A DNA stretch of 64,000 nucleotides from Pachyseris speciosa (GCA_016490735.1 JAEMWC010000379.1:27501-91500); one strand, 5' to 3'; positions 36,101-44,516 are shown, counted from the stretch's first letter. Numbers and translations: made by a program. The notes: generated by a model from the letters alone, not told the origin.

Positions 36101-39100
36101 ACTACCAGAGGTCACGTTAGGCCTCAGGATGGGTGAACCTGCAACAGCTGTCTGTAGGGGGGTTGGGGGGGGGGGGGGACGTTGGGTTACTAACATCGAA
36201 ATAGTTGATTGTCGTAGCTGACTTTGAAAACGAGTGATAGTACTGGCGCAAGCGATTGTGGGATTGAATTGCTGAAAAATGCTGAAACGTAAGCGGCCGT
36301 GTGCTTTTTTGCGCGATAGTAATTGCACAACTCCACAGAATCTAGAATTTCATGGGATACGAAAAGAGCGCTATCTTCGCCATGTTTGTTTACCTGAGCG
36401 TCCTCCCAAGCAATCCCATAATCGCTCGCACACTTACTCTTGACCCCAGTCTTTTTGAAGGTGAGTAGTTGTTGCCTGGCTTCAAGGTTCTGGTAGCAAC
36501 TCGCTGCTGTAATGTTTCCTGGACAGTTTTGAGAGAGCTCATGTATGTACCAAGGTTTTCATTGCCCCCCAACTTGTATTTCAGGACGAGCGTTATATTC
36601 GTCAGTATCGAGAGGAAACCGAGAAAATGCGGAAAGAGATAAAAGAATCAAAAACAAGGTGAGAATGTTTCTGTATTGTTCTAGTTTTTCAATTTTTTCT
36701 TGTTCTGGTGGATAAGTGTTGTACTTCAGTGTTGTTGTTGTTGGCTTGCTCAGTTGGGATCAAGGCAGTCTCTTCTGAGTGTTGGTTACTCCAGTCAACA
36801 ACGCAATAAACATTTTAGAGCGCTTTTCAACAGAGTGTCGTAAAACCAAAACCAAAGCAATTACTCCAGCCAATCAAAACAGAAGTAAGCAGTGCAATGA
36901 GCTAATCAGAATACGAAGCAATTACATGCAGCCGGTGTAAAGCGCGGGAAAATACGCGCGTGCAAGTCACGATTGGCTTTGGTTTTGCTTCTCATTGGTT
37001 GAGAAAGTGGCGCGAGTTTTCCTGGCCAATCACAGAGCGAAGTGATGCAAAACCAAAGCAAAACCATAATTACTTTCGACACTCAATTGAAAACCGCTCT
37101 AAAATAGCAAACCTTTGACTTAATGAGGGTTGGCGTGCCTGTGGGAAGGGTGGCTGTGCAGTTTGCTTGGAGCATGAAGGTAGCGCAATGGTGATGCAGT
37201 GTTTTCAAAAGTAGCCGGCGCCCGGGGCAAGGCACCGCCTACATCGAGCGTTAGCGTCGGGTACTTTTCCAAAATATGAGTTGATGTAGAAGATGAAGGG
37301 ATCAAGATTTCAGCCCAAATTAAAATAGCAGTACCTATGGATTAAAGTTAAAGATAAAACATTTTGTTCTTTCTGACTATATACAAGTATACAATGAACT
37401 AAAAGTACCTTTTGGGGCCTAAAATGCACCAGATTGTACCTCAGAGCATACAGATTTTCAAAATTTTCTAGGGGAGGCCCCCAAACCCCCTCCCCCACCC
37501 TCCCCCATGCAGTGCCACTAACATGGCGTTAATGCTCCGGCTACTCTGCATTTCCCCCTTGTACTTTTCCCCATTTTGAAAACCCTGTGATGTACAAACA
37601 GCGTCCAGATGATTTGTTCTGAACTAAAGCGCGATTTTATGGGCTATTTTCCAGGGGATTTTGAAAGCAATATTTAGGTCCTTTGCTAACTACCAGCAGT
37701 ATATGTCTTGATTATACGGTGATTTGATCACGATCGTAAAATTGCCTTGAGGGACATCCGTCTCCAATGAAACTTGGCATGTGTTGCATTGGAACGTAAC
37801 GTCCATGTCAGCAGCATTTTTGCTTCAATTAACCACATCATTCTATGTTTTAGCGCGAAAATATTCCAAGGTGCAAAGTGCAGCGTGTGTTCCCGCCCTT
37901 TGGACCTTCCTGCCGTCCATTTTCTTTGTCAGCATTCATTCCACCAAATGTAAGTAAAACACGTGCAGTAGTTGTGGGCTGCACGTGACCTCATCATGTT
38001 TTCCAAATGATGAATCCATGTTTTCAATTTGAACATGTCGTTACCGTGATTAAACCGCGTATTTCACATGTTTGTCACATGACATACTGAGAAACATCTT
38101 TATTGTCTTGTGATCATATTACCTTTCTCGCGTGATCAGATCATCCTTGAATCACATTATGGCACCCATTTATTACAACATTGTTATTTCGCCAGATAAT
38201 GTGATTTTCAGTCGAGTTGAGTTGAGTTGAGTAAAAACAAAGTTAAGTTATAATGCAAGCCCAACCCATCAATCGAAAACAGGATAACAGGCTTTTTCGA
38301 GATAATGGCCGCTGATACAGCTGAGCTAGAAAGAGAGTTATCGTGTTTTTAATTTTCCATACATTTGCCCTTAAACGTTTCCTGCTAGTCTTCGCGGAGA
38401 TTACAGCTTTAAAAAGAATAATGTTTGGCCCTCTAAATTACCTTCACCATTCAAAGTTTCTACAGATACCAAATATTACAAGTTATTTAACATCGAAATC
38501 CCCATCCCCGATACAAACATTGTATTCCCTTCGCGGTTAGGACTCGTTCACAGTGCTCAGAAGGACCGTGGACACGATATGACGTTTACACAATATAGTA
38601 TTCCATATCATCAGAGTAGTCACGTCACCCCATTTCTTAGGCAGAAAACTGAGAAAATAGAGATCCAGTAAGAAAAGGAGAAGCGTCCTAGGGTTTAGCA
38701 CTGATCTACACTGATTAGGCCTAAGGGGTGATTTGGAAATGGTTAGCTTTTATTTTTGTGATGTGCAACTCTACAGAATAATCTGTTCATGTTGTCCTTC
38801 AGCAGCATGATTAAAATATGTATAAAATGTTCGATTGAGGCCTAAAACTGCTGTTTAAAAGTAAAAACTAAAATCCAAGCTTTCACCGATCAACGGCATC
38901 ATCAGGGATGAGAAAATATTCCGCGCGTGCTATATATATGCAAAAAAGGTGTAGGGTGAAATGTGTAAAAGATGTGACGTGTGTATGCAAGCTATAGAAA
39001 TAAACTGTGAGTAGAATACAAAGCTCTAATGATGGTAATGATGGTAAACCCTGGGCAGATCCGTGTTTAGATCCGTCATTAGATGTATTCAGGGTGGCGA

Positions 39101-42100
39101 TCTTACAACAAACAAAGCGTTACCTTATCCATGCAGCCTCGATGTTGTATCCTTATACACCACAATTCCTATACAAGAAGCCATCACTAATGCCACGGAT
39201 AGAATCCTAAACCCAGTACTCCACCTCTCCAGATAAGACGTCTCGGACCACCTCCAAGTCACGCTTAACAACATGTATTTTTCCTTCAGAGATCAAGTTT
39301 TTCGCCAAAGAGAGGGCCTACCCATGGGTTCCAACATTTCAGGTATACTGGCCATCCTATTTATGGACAAACTTGAAACCATCGCCCTCTCCTCGCACCT
39401 AATGATAAGTCCTTACAAGAGATATGTTGACGATATCTATCTCCAAACAACTAATGAAGAAACAGCTGACCACTTCCACGACGTTATAAACAATGTGCAC
39501 CCTAATTTGAAATTCGAAATTGAAAAACCAAAAACAACGTCGAATGGCTTATCATTGCCTTTACTCGATTTCAAAGCCACCATATCCAAAGATGGCATCA
39601 GCTCCTTTGAATTCTACAAGAAACCAGTCAAGAAACCACTATTCGTCCACCATCGGTCAGCTATGCCAATCAAATCCAAACTCAACTTCATTCGCAACAA
39701 GCGAAAACGCATCAAGGACAGACGCTCCTCAAATACATCTGCCAAACAACACCTAAACACATTCGATGACATCCTTCGCCTCAACGGTTATCCAGAGGAC
39801 AGAATAGAGCAGACAAAACGCCCACAAAATCCTCAACGAGACCCCCAACCTAGCAGCACAGAATGGTCATGTCTTAAGATTCCCTACATCTCTGTACGAC
39901 TCAATCACAGGATCACTAACATTTTCAGAAAACAAAACATCCCAGTACGCATTGCCCACAAATCCCACACCCTCAGACAAGCCCTATCCCACACCCCCAC
40001 GGAGCGCAAGTGCACAAGAGACAAATGCCCTATCTCTAACACCGGATTATGTCTACGAAGAAATGCAGTATACCAGCTCACGTGTAACAGCTGCGGTCAA
40101 CAATACATTGGTAGCACCACACGCTTCATCCATGACCGCGTGAGAGAACATATCAATAACGCAAACTCCTCTGTTAAAAAACACATCCATTCCTGCCAGA
40201 ACTACAAAGGCATTGAGGTCAAGATAATCATGAGTGAAAACGACCCCGCTAATCTACGCCTCTATGAAGCATTTTATATTAGAAAGTACAAGCCCACACT
40301 CAATTCCCGAGAAGAATGTACTGAATTCGCAGACCTTCTATTTTAATATTCTATTTTATTCCTAACGCTTTTAGAGGTCCTTTGTTTAGAGACACTCCAT
40401 CATTAGAGCTTTGTATTCTACTCACAGTTTATTTCTATAACTTGCATACACACGTCACATCTTTTACACATTTCACCCTACACCTTCTTTGCATATATAT
40501 AGCACGCGCGGAATATTTTCTCATCCCTGATGATGCCGTTGATCGGCGAAAGCTTGGATTTTAGTTTTTACTTTTAAAGAGCAGTTTTAGGCCTCAATCG
40601 AACATTTTATATATAACTCTACAGAAATATGAAAAATTTACTTCCTCTGGCATCTTTCCCGGGTTGGTGTAATGGACATGGCTAGGAGATGATAAGCAAG
40701 CGACCCGGGTTCGAAGCCCACTCTATTCAGTTATTCTTCTTCTCTTACAACTCTTAGTTTAAGTTAAGTTTTACTGTATGTAAGTTAAAATGAAAGAAAA
40801 AGGTCCTTCTGAACGTTGTGAACGATTGCTAACCTTCGCGCGCTGTTTGCCCTATTTTCAAAACGGCGAATTTCACCGCGAAAAGGTCTATAAGGTAATC
40901 GGAACTCGAAAGAAATTTAAGTCAATCACGCGTAAAGCGTGCGAAAACGCGCAGAAGCAAGCTGCGATTTGTGTTGGATCCACTTCAAACCGCATTCACC
41001 TGAAAGCCGCTTTCGTTCTTCACTTGGTCACATCGCGTTGTGCCATAGAGTCACTTAGAATAGTAATAAATAGCTCAAGCTAATCGTTGCGCGTTTCTTT
41101 CTTCTCAGCTGCTTTGAAGGATATGCTGAAAGCGACAATGAATGCCCGATATGCGCACCGGAAAACAGGTAAACTTACTTTTGCTAGAGTTTATATTGCG
41201 GAAAACGAGAATTCCTATAAACCTGCTAACAGAGCGTGTTGCTACACAGCTGTGGCTATTGAGCGGTCCTAGTTTTGGAACCACTTAAAAAAACGTAAAC
41301 CACGCGGAAGGAGTGTGGACAGTAACTTTCACTTGAATGGTCATACTGCCTGGGAGCATTAAAATGGCTGAACTAAAATTGGAATTATATTTTCGTATTC
41401 GTCCTAAATTGTCTCTAATGTTTAACTCTTTTCAAGGAAAGTGCTTGATATTATACGACAACAGGAGCAAGCGAAAGATCTGCACGAGCAATTCCATCAC
41501 CAGGTGAGAAAAATTGTCACCCAAGGGTGGGTGAATGAGTGGGGGCATGACGGGGTGTGTGGATGTTTGTTTATAGCTGGGTATAGTGTTGGCTTCAGTA
41601 AATTCGTTCTTTGAAAATTAACATTCTGGGTGCCAAAAGATATGGACACAAAACACAAGCTTTATCAATAGAAACAATGTGAACACACAGTAGCAAACAA
41701 AGGAAGCAGCAGCCCACATTTATGCTAAGATTGCATGTGAAGTTTCTGTTTTAAAGAAAGAGTATTACGAGAACTTCACAAAATGTGGCTTACGCTCATG
41801 CAAGCGTAAAGGTCTGACGTTCCCTATCGCAGCAAGGGAGAGGGAGGGAGGGGTATTGTTGTCTTGGTGTGATGGAGTTTTGCGTTTGGCTTAGAGAGGA
41901 TAATTTTAATGAAGTTGTATCTCCTATATCGAATGTAAATGCTATGCATTTATTTATAAAGCCTGCCATGAGTTACACCTCTGGACGTTTTATTGCAGCT
42001 TGAAAGAGCACCTGACGGATTTTCTGTTGTGGCAGAGTACTACGGCCGTGGCGTGTTTAACAAGGTTGGTGTTAAGAAGTATTTTGGTTAATACAAACGT

Positions 42101-42706
42101 TTTATGATTTAAGAGCTTATTATAGACAACATTCTGCAGCACGGAAGAGTAACAAGTTGAAGGTTAAGGGCTCATTGGTGTGTTTTAAGCCCAACAGTGA
42201 TGGAAATCTAATTTCTCTCTTCAATGTTGATACACAGTGAAACGTACAGGTGAAGAGAATAACACACTTGATCACGAATGGTGATTTGTTCATATGTCTA
42301 GCCTGCGTTTTACAATAAGTACCATAAGAGAATGACGAGATCAGTACGGAGGGTTTGATTGTTTTGCCCACTTCGTCTCCGTTTTGATTCTTTAGAAGTC
42401 CGTATTTATTGAGAGCACGCGTTACTAAATCTGTCCATGTCATGATATAGGGTAGCACTTGGTGTAAGCCTACGACAAATGAATGTGAACGAACGAGACT
42501 GACACGTGGAATGCACGTCCAACGTTAAACGAACGTTAAATACGGCCCGAGTCCAGGCTATCTCCAGCTTCTTGTTCTTTTAATCAGTCTACCCTTCTAT
42601 TGCATTTTTTTCTCAGGTAACACTGGTGACGGACCCGGTGGGTCGCTTGTCACACGAAGCTGCTGCGGATCAGCGTGAAAGACTGTTAGAAGGTCCTCGT
42701 AGTTAG
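7899..42706 (+). CDS. VPS11: VPS11, HOPS/CORVET core subunit (5' partial, 36 exons)
   Basis: Exons: 7899-7950, 8734-8855, 9985-10038, 10571-10639, 12133-12230, 13469-13515, 14121-14215, 14935-15024, 16370-16421, 16721-16805, 17440-17504, 18006-18085, 18852-18931, 19337-19408, 20898-20976, 22967-23011, 23470-23571, 24053-24094, 24662-24729, 25094-25172, 25873-25987, 27054-27119, 28103-28215, 30632-30715, 31513-31563, 32357-32445, 32750-32824, 34126-34217, 34848-34933, 35796-35843, 36585-36658, 37854-37949, 41109-41168, 41437-41503, 41999-42064, 42617-42706. They sum to 2,748 nt in one frame (915 aa plus stop). Vertebrate VPS11 is about 940 aa, so roughly the first 50 residues lie upstream. The protein has an N-terminal beta-propeller, clathrin-type helical repeats, a short coiled coil (RQYREETEKMRKEIKE) and a C-terminal RING (CSVC, LCQHSFH, CPIC). 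It tethers late endosomes and lysosomes on their cytosolic face. Confidence 0.93.
8957..9397. mobile_element. Long palindromic MITE in VPS11 intron
   Basis: The outer ends are TTTTAAAGTGCACC and its inverse. The arms continue for about 200 bp with modest mismatches and meet near 9175. The arms include TTGACGTCA-like sites and a conserved CCCCACGACCGAGTCAGAA block. No coding capacity. A foldback or MITE-like DNA element is the simplest reading. Confidence 0.75.
10139..10379. mobile_element. Degenerate MITE with GGGCCCAGTTGTTCAAA ends
   Basis: The left end, CTGGGCCCAGTTGTTCAAAG, is mirrored by TTTCAAACAACCGGGCC on the right. The interior is AT-rich and non-coding. Old and diverged; superfamily unknown. 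Confidence 0.5.
10434..10515. repeat. Short palindrome, TTTGTCTCCCAGCCCTAA family
   Basis: A foldback in which TTAACCTAGGTCAATT and AATTGAGGTTTAACC form arms round a TTTGTCTCCCAGCCC core. The same core (TTTGTCTCCTAGCCCTAAT) recurs at 19030-19077 inside another palindrome, so this is a dispersed repeat. Confidence 0.5.
10870..11950 (+). pseudogene. Penelope-like element remnant (GIY-YIG part)
   Basis: The interior encodes a broken GIY-YIG endonuclease C-terminal part: around 11245-11354 the frame reads SNVVYCISC, then VLYIGVTG, then REHTGEH, typical of Penelope-like elements. The frame is interrupted before and after. Hammerhead-like cores lie on the same strand at both sides (10880-10905 and 11910-11934), as expected for the pLTR-like ends of such elements. 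No reverse transcriptase survives. Inactive fossil. Confidence 0.7.
12391..12609. mobile_element. MITE with ~63-bp inverted repeats
   Basis: CGTACCCAGAGTCCTTAGGC near 12394 is mirrored by GCCTGAGGACTCTTGGTACG ending at 12606. The arms continue through TTTGGCCAGCGGTTAGT and AGAGACTCTGGGATAAT. Non-coding interior with an ATTGGCTGG box. A related fragment (CCGCTGGTCAAG, CCCTGGGTAC) lies near 11690-11730. Confidence 0.75.
15913..16301. mobile_element. Foldback MITE with 10-bp target duplication (MULE-like)
   Basis: Inverted arms start TTAACCGCGGTCAAAC on the left and end GTTTGACCGCAGTTAA on the right, continuing for over 100 bp. The element is flanked by a perfect 10-bp direct repeat, ATGTGTTATC, at 15903-15912 and 16302-16311. 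A 9-11-bp duplication is characteristic of Mutator-like transposases. No coding sequence. Confidence 0.8.
17925..17986 (+). mobile_element. Solo right end of pogo/Tigger-like MITE
   Basis: GATTATCCAGACTATTTACTCCAG followed by GGATAAGTGAGGTTCGACTG matches the right end of the complete copy at 19564-20120. Only the terminal ~60 bp is present. Confidence 0.6.
18286..18735. repeat. (TCAA/TCAG)n simple repeat, about 450 bp
   Basis: A long imperfect tetranucleotide array of TCAA, TCAG and TCAC units with occasional phase slips, in a VPS11 intron between coding exons 18006-18085 and 18852-18931. Confidence 0.9.
18977..19131. mobile_element. 155-bp palindromic MITE
   Basis: GGTATGAAATTTACTTTG-type arms: GTATGAAATTTACTTTG at the left is mirrored by CAAAGTAAATTTCATAC at the right. 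The centre is TTTGTCTCCTAGCCC. It would form a near-perfect hairpin if transcribed. Confidence 0.7.
19564..20120. mobile_element. pogo/Tigger-like non-autonomous element
   Basis: The left end CAGTCAAACCTCGATTATC is mirrored by GATAATCGAAGTTCGACTG on the right, and TA lies on each side (19562-19563 and 20121-20122). Ends of this type and a TA duplication mark the pogo/Tigger branch of Tc1/mariner. The interior has no transposase frame. Confidence 0.75.
21078..21282. mobile_element. Small MITE with TTTTAGTATAAATCTACTAG ends
   Basis: TTTTAGTATAAATCTACTAG at the left is mirrored by CTAGTAGATTTATACTAAAA at the right. TTG lies on each side, which could be a 3-bp duplication. Non-coding. Confidence 0.7.
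21665..22620. mobile_element. Cluster of three CCAAT/E2F-bearing MITE copies
   Basis: Copies or parts lie at about 21665-21880, 21905-22245 and 22400-22620. The central one is most complete, with ends GTTTTCAATTGAGTG and CACTCAATTGAAAA-GCGCTCT. All carry several CCAAT boxes in both orientations (GACCAATCA, GATTGGCT), AAACCAAAACC blocks and a GCGGGAAAA motif. Non-coding; the same family is found at 30760-31270 and 36820-37102. Confidence 0.75.
24740..24972. repeat. 52-bp minisatellite, about 4 copies
   Basis: A unit containing CACTTTCCCTGTAAG, ATTGTTCAGTCGCTCAG and CCCTCCCCTCTCC is repeated about four times with almost no divergence, preceded by C/T-rich sequence. It lies directly after VPS11 exon 24662-24729 and includes repeated GTAAG donor-like motifs. 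Confidence 0.9.
25193..25335. repeat. (TAGG)n simple repeat
   Basis: Imperfect TAGG/GTGG tetranucleotide array in a VPS11 intron, starting 20 bp after the exon ending at 25172. Confidence 0.9.
26564..26915 (-). mobile_element. tRNA-like SINE between 54-bp direct repeats
   Basis: Minus strand 26767-26694 has a tRNA-like head: GACCTTGTAGCTCAGTCGG (A box) and GGTCGTGGGTTCGATTCCC (B box), with acceptor arms GACCTTG/CGAGGTC. The anticodon arm pairs poorly, so this is a tRNA-derived SINE rather than a working tRNA. It is flanked by the same 54-bp sequence at about 26564-26617 and 26862-26915, far longer than a usual SINE target duplication. Confidence 0.65.
28367..28626 (+). mobile_element. tRNA-derived SINE (class II tRNA head)
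   Basis: The head contains GGCAGGATGGCCGAGTGG (A box as in tRNA-Leu/Ser) and GGGTTCAAATCCC (B box). A tRNA-unrelated body follows, then AATAAAGGTTATTATTATC as the 3' tail. Plus orientation in a VPS11 intron. Confidence 0.75.
28646..29462. mobile_element. Penelope-like element reduced to a ~400-bp-arm palindrome
   Basis: The two arms, meeting near 29060-29090, are nearly identical. Each encodes the C-terminal GIY-YIG-side tail of a Penelope-like protein (FDCLVYEMLFIRALKPNLN) in opposite directions. The same outward hammerhead-like core lies near both ends (28682-28711 minus, 29400-29427 plus). This fits the inverted-end arrangement typical of truncated Penelope insertions. A short MITE interrupts only the left arm (28827-28912). 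Confidence 0.75.
28827..28912. mobile_element. 86-bp CAGCCGTTCT MITE with 10-bp target duplication
   Basis: The hairpin has arms CAGCCGTTCTTTGTCTCGTC and its inverse, with terminal AGTCT/AGACT. It is flanked by GGAGTCTGAT at 28817-28826 and 28913-28922. The opposite arm of the host palindrome (29284-29300) has this site once and no insert, an internal empty-site control. A second copy is at 35643-35718. Duplication length points to a Mutator-like transposase. Confidence 0.85.
29460..30062 (-). pseudogene. R2-type non-LTR retrotransposon 3' fragment (REL endonuclease)
   Basis: A 163-codon minus frame (30050-29559) begins in a zinc knuckle, CRMCGSHDETVQHILCSC. It continues with a restriction-like endonuclease signature, RRPDIVIQ and IIVDIAVPGD, as in the R2/R4/HERO/NeSL group. 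The 3' side ends in an AAT-type tail (29463-29500 on the plus strand) that abuts the Penelope palindrome. The 5' part is missing and is bordered by a long ATT repeat. The frame is clean but far too short to be active. Confidence 0.75.
30070..30165. repeat. (ATT)n microsatellite
   Basis: About 32 ATT units with one interruption, next to the R2-type fragment. Confidence 0.95.
30760..31270. mobile_element. CCAAT/E2F MITE with internal triplication
   Basis: A ~150-bp block (GTCGTAAAAACCAAAAC, two CCAATCA boxes, GCGGGAAAATGCGCGCGAG) is repeated three times in tandem. A single opposite end (CCAATCACAGAGTGAAG, GCAAAACCAAAA) follows. Same family as 21905-22245 and 36820-37102. Confidence 0.75.
31807..31933. 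mobile_element. Palindromic MITE, GGGGCTGGTTCCTGAAAGG ends
   Basis: The left GGGGCTGGTTCCTGAAAGGT is mirrored by ACCTTTCAGGAACCGGCCCC. The inner arms ATAAATCTGCCTTATTCC and GGGATAAGGCAGATTTAT continue the hairpin. Non-coding. Confidence 0.8.
33485..33776 (-). mobile_element. Tandemly duplicated palindromic tRNA-like SINE
   Basis: A 140-bp unit (33485-33624) is repeated almost identically at 33625-33764. Each unit has arms (ATGCATGGAACCCCAAAT and its inverse) around a minus-strand tRNA-like core with AGTGGTTAGAGCGTCC (A box) and GGTCGTGGGTTCAAATCCC (B box). A smaller hairpin, AACTCGGAAAAAAATCCGAGTT, sits next to the core. Pol III could in principle transcribe it (inference). Confidence 0.7.
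34218..34847 (+). other. U12-type VPS11 intron with AT-AA ends
   Basis: The intron opens with ATATCCTTT, the exact minor-spliceosome AT-class donor. It has a branch-site match TCTCCTTAAC at 34828-34837, 11-12 nt before the acceptor. No GT donor can be used, because the frame stops at TAA just after HI. Splicing at 34217/34848 gives VLSHIDRGNLMSP, which aligns without a gap to the vertebrate VPS11 segment. The terminal dinucleotides are then AT and AA. ATATC is repeated at both junctions, so the exact cut could shift, but the U12 register fixes the donor. Confidence 0.75.
34980..35190. repeat. GGACTGAGTGGAGTCCAATTCGG repeat, copy 1
   Basis: A moderately palindromic repeat with ACTGAGTGGAGTCCAATTCG and TATTGGACGACGCGAA ends. 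It is also present at 53455-53605. Non-coding. Confidence 0.55.
35205..35425 (-). mobile_element. tRNA-derived SINE
   Basis: The minus-strand head has GGATTGGCGTAGTGGTAATA (A box) and CCCCGGGTTCGATTCCCGG (B box), followed by a tRNA-unrelated tail running to about 35205. Located in a VPS11 intron. Confidence 0.7.
35643..35718. mobile_element. CAGCCGTTCT MITE, second copy, 9-bp target duplication
   Basis: Hairpin arms CAGCCGTTCTATATGTCGTC and their inverse, loop GGGAGGAACGTTGC. Flanked by AATTACCCA at 35634-35642 and 35719-35727. Same family as 28827-28912. Confidence 0.8.
36820..37102. mobile_element. CCAAT/E2F MITE, most complete copy
   Basis: Ends TTTTAGAGCGCTTTTCAA and TTGAAAACCGCTCTAAAA. 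The interior has CCAATCA/ATTGG boxes in both orientations, AAACCAAAACCAAAG blocks and GCGCGGGAAAATACGCGCG, which matches an E2F-type TTTSSCGC site. Non-coding. Confidence 0.8.
38767..40626 (+). mobile_element. Penelope-like retroelement with inverted ends and 12-bp target duplication
   Basis: AACTCTACAGAA flanks the insertion at 38767-38778 and 40615-40626. Inside, a ~200-bp sequence (38816-39030) is repeated inverted at about 40395-40612, carrying a hammerhead-like core on each side (38881-38905 minus, 40527-40551 plus). The coding part in between is 5'-truncated. Inverted terminal copies and a variable duplication length are usual for Penelope insertions. Confidence 0.85.
39130..40346 (+). 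pseudogene. Penelope-like RT/GIY-YIG protein, 5'-truncated
   Basis: Reading from about 39130, the frame contains the RT motifs DVVSLYTTIP, GLPMGSNISGILA and RYVDDIYL. A linker and a GIY-YIG endonuclease follow (YQLTCNSCGQQYIGSTTR, DRVREH, FYIRKYKPTLNSR). Penelope-like elements join these two activities to nick and prime at the target. The first RT motifs are missing, and an in-frame TAA at about 39232-39234 splits the rest, so it is inactive. From the ATG at 39273 the remaining 357 codons are open. Confidence 0.85.
40655..40750 (+). mobile_element. tRNA-like SINE fragment
   Basis: GGGTTGGTGTAATGGACATGG resembles an A box, and GCGACCCGGGTTCGAAGCCC a B box. A T-rich tail follows (TTATTCTTCTTCTCTTAC). 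Short and possibly truncated; it starts 29 bp after the Penelope insertion. Confidence 0.5.
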
Positions 42707-43062
42707 CTGGGAAGACACAATGTGAGCTTTTCATGTTCCTGGGAAGCAGTTGGAAAAGTGAAAAAATATTCAAGGACTGCTGCGTAGCTACAATTTTTTA
42801 ATGCAAAGGGCCATGCTTTCCAGTGGTTGCTCCTTTGAGCTCCAACAGTAACGAACATTTCATTTCTACTTCCGATATCAGTTTCCAGACAAAGGTTCGA
42901 GGCGTAAGCATGAAGGAAATGTTTACCAAAGATAGCATTTGATGTTTTAGTACACTCTTCTAACCAATACTATAAGAATGTATTGAGAAAATGTATTTTG
43001 GCGCTTGAAAGCTGTGAAGAGTGACGCCGGCTTACTCAAGAGTAAAATAATAGAAATATTGA
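42707..43062 (+). other. VPS11 3' flank / probable 3' UTR
   Basis: No frame or repeat recognised. The stretch follows the VPS11 stop codon (42704-42706) and runs to the target duplication of the next Penelope insertion. I found no AATAAA, so the poly(A) site is not placed. Confidence 0.4.
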
Positions 43063-44516
43063 AATTAATTTTTAATTTACTATAAAACATTGCGAAAATA
43101 CTGAAAAACTTAAAACCATCTCGGTTAAAATTTAAAAAGGTTTTTACAAAAAACCTCACCAAAGACCAGCTTATGGAACTGCTCAAGCTTGCAACTACAA
43201 ACCAACTCTTTCAACTTGATGGTACTCTTTGCGAGCAAGTGGAGGGCGTGGCAATGGGCTCTCCCCTTGGGCCACTAACAGCCAACACGTTCATGTGCTC
43301 CATAGAAGAAAAACTGGAAGAGAAGAACGAGCTCCCTTCCTTCTACAAGCGGTACGTGGATGATACCTACACAATTATGTCAGACCTCAACGAAGCCAAC
43401 GCCTTCCTCGACAAATTGAACTCTTGCCACGATAACTTAAACTTCACCATGGAAATAGCCGAACAGAGTACTATTTCCTTTGTTGGCATGAACATCACTA
43501 AAAGAGGCAACAGACTCGAAACATCAGTCCACAGAAAGTCTACGTACACTGGTCTGCTTCTCCATTATCACAGCCATGTCGACAAACGGTACAAAGATTG
43601 TTTACTTTCTACTATGATCCATCGCGCTTACCGCCTGTCATCTACTCCTGCTGCGTTTTCTGAGGAATGTGACAAGCTTCGCTCTACCTTCCTAAACTTG
43701 GATTATCCAATAACTTTGATCAATTCGTCGATCAACAAATTTCTACACAATATCGACAATATCGATGTACCCGATAATGCAGGTGATGACAGTTCTACGA
43801 TCATTATATCACTACCATTTAAAGATCAACAATCCGCCAACTCAGTCAAAACGCAATTGCAAATTCTGATCGCGAACATTGGTGTTCAAATCAAGCCTGT
43901 CTTTCAGTCAAAGAAGATCGGTCAAGTCCTCGCTCCTAAAGAAAAGAAGTCCCCTATTGTCAACAATCAATGCGTGGTCTACAAATTTCAATGTAATCTG
44001 TGCGACGCAGATTATGTCGGGTTTACAACCCGGCATTTACACCAACGCATTAGCGAACACAAACAGTCAGCAATCGGGAGGCCTCTTGAAGAACATGGTT
44101 TGTCGAAGTCTGATTTGGAAGACAAACAGTTTTCTGTTTTGAGAAAATGCCGATCGAAATTTGACTGTTTAATTTTTGAGATGCTTTTCATTAAGGAATT
44201 GAACCCTGAGTTAAATACTCAGAAAGGCTCTATTCGTGCGAAACTTTTTTCGTGACATATTTTATCATTCTATTATTCATTCACATCACATTACGTAACC
44301 GCTCGAGTCTCTTAGGAATTCTTTTACATTTATATTCGTTCTTAATTTTATTCACTTTCGACTTGAAAATGACGTTAAGAGAACGTCGAAACGTCGTCGT
44401 TTTTTAAAACCTTTTTAAATTTTAACCGAGATGGTTTTAAGTTTTTCAATATTTTCGCAATGTTTTATAGTTAAATTGTTAACCAAACCTATTCTGATAC
44501 GTAATTAATTTTTAAT
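43063..44516 (+). mobile_element. Penelope-like retroelement with inverted ends and 14-bp target duplication
   Basis: AATTAATTTTTAAT is at 43063-43076 and 44503-44516. An inverted repeat of about 68 bp (43079-43146 and about 44404-44472; CCATCTCGGTTAAAATTT and inverse) flanks a 5'-truncated coding region. A hammerhead-like core occurs at 44363-44391. The structure matches the copy at 38767-40626 but the family is different. Confidence 0.85.
43134..44255 (+). pseudogene. Penelope-like RT/GIY-YIG protein, 5'-truncated
   Basis: The open frame from 43173 (and upstream into the left repeat) shows GVAMGSPLGPLTANTFM and RYVDDTYT of the RT. A connector follows, then a GIY-YIG domain (YKFQCNLCDADYVGFTTRH, QRISEHKQS) and a conserved tail (KFDCLIFEMLFIKELNPELN). 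The N-terminal RT motifs are lost by 5' truncation, and the frame opens directly out of the inverted repeat. The remaining 360 codons carry no stop, so the insertion may be young, although it cannot act alone. Confidence 0.85.

Noticed and set aside
40790..41272. Two plus frames of about 60-97 codons before VPS11 exon 41109-41168
   Set aside because: No recognisable domain; the second overlaps the true exon in another frame.
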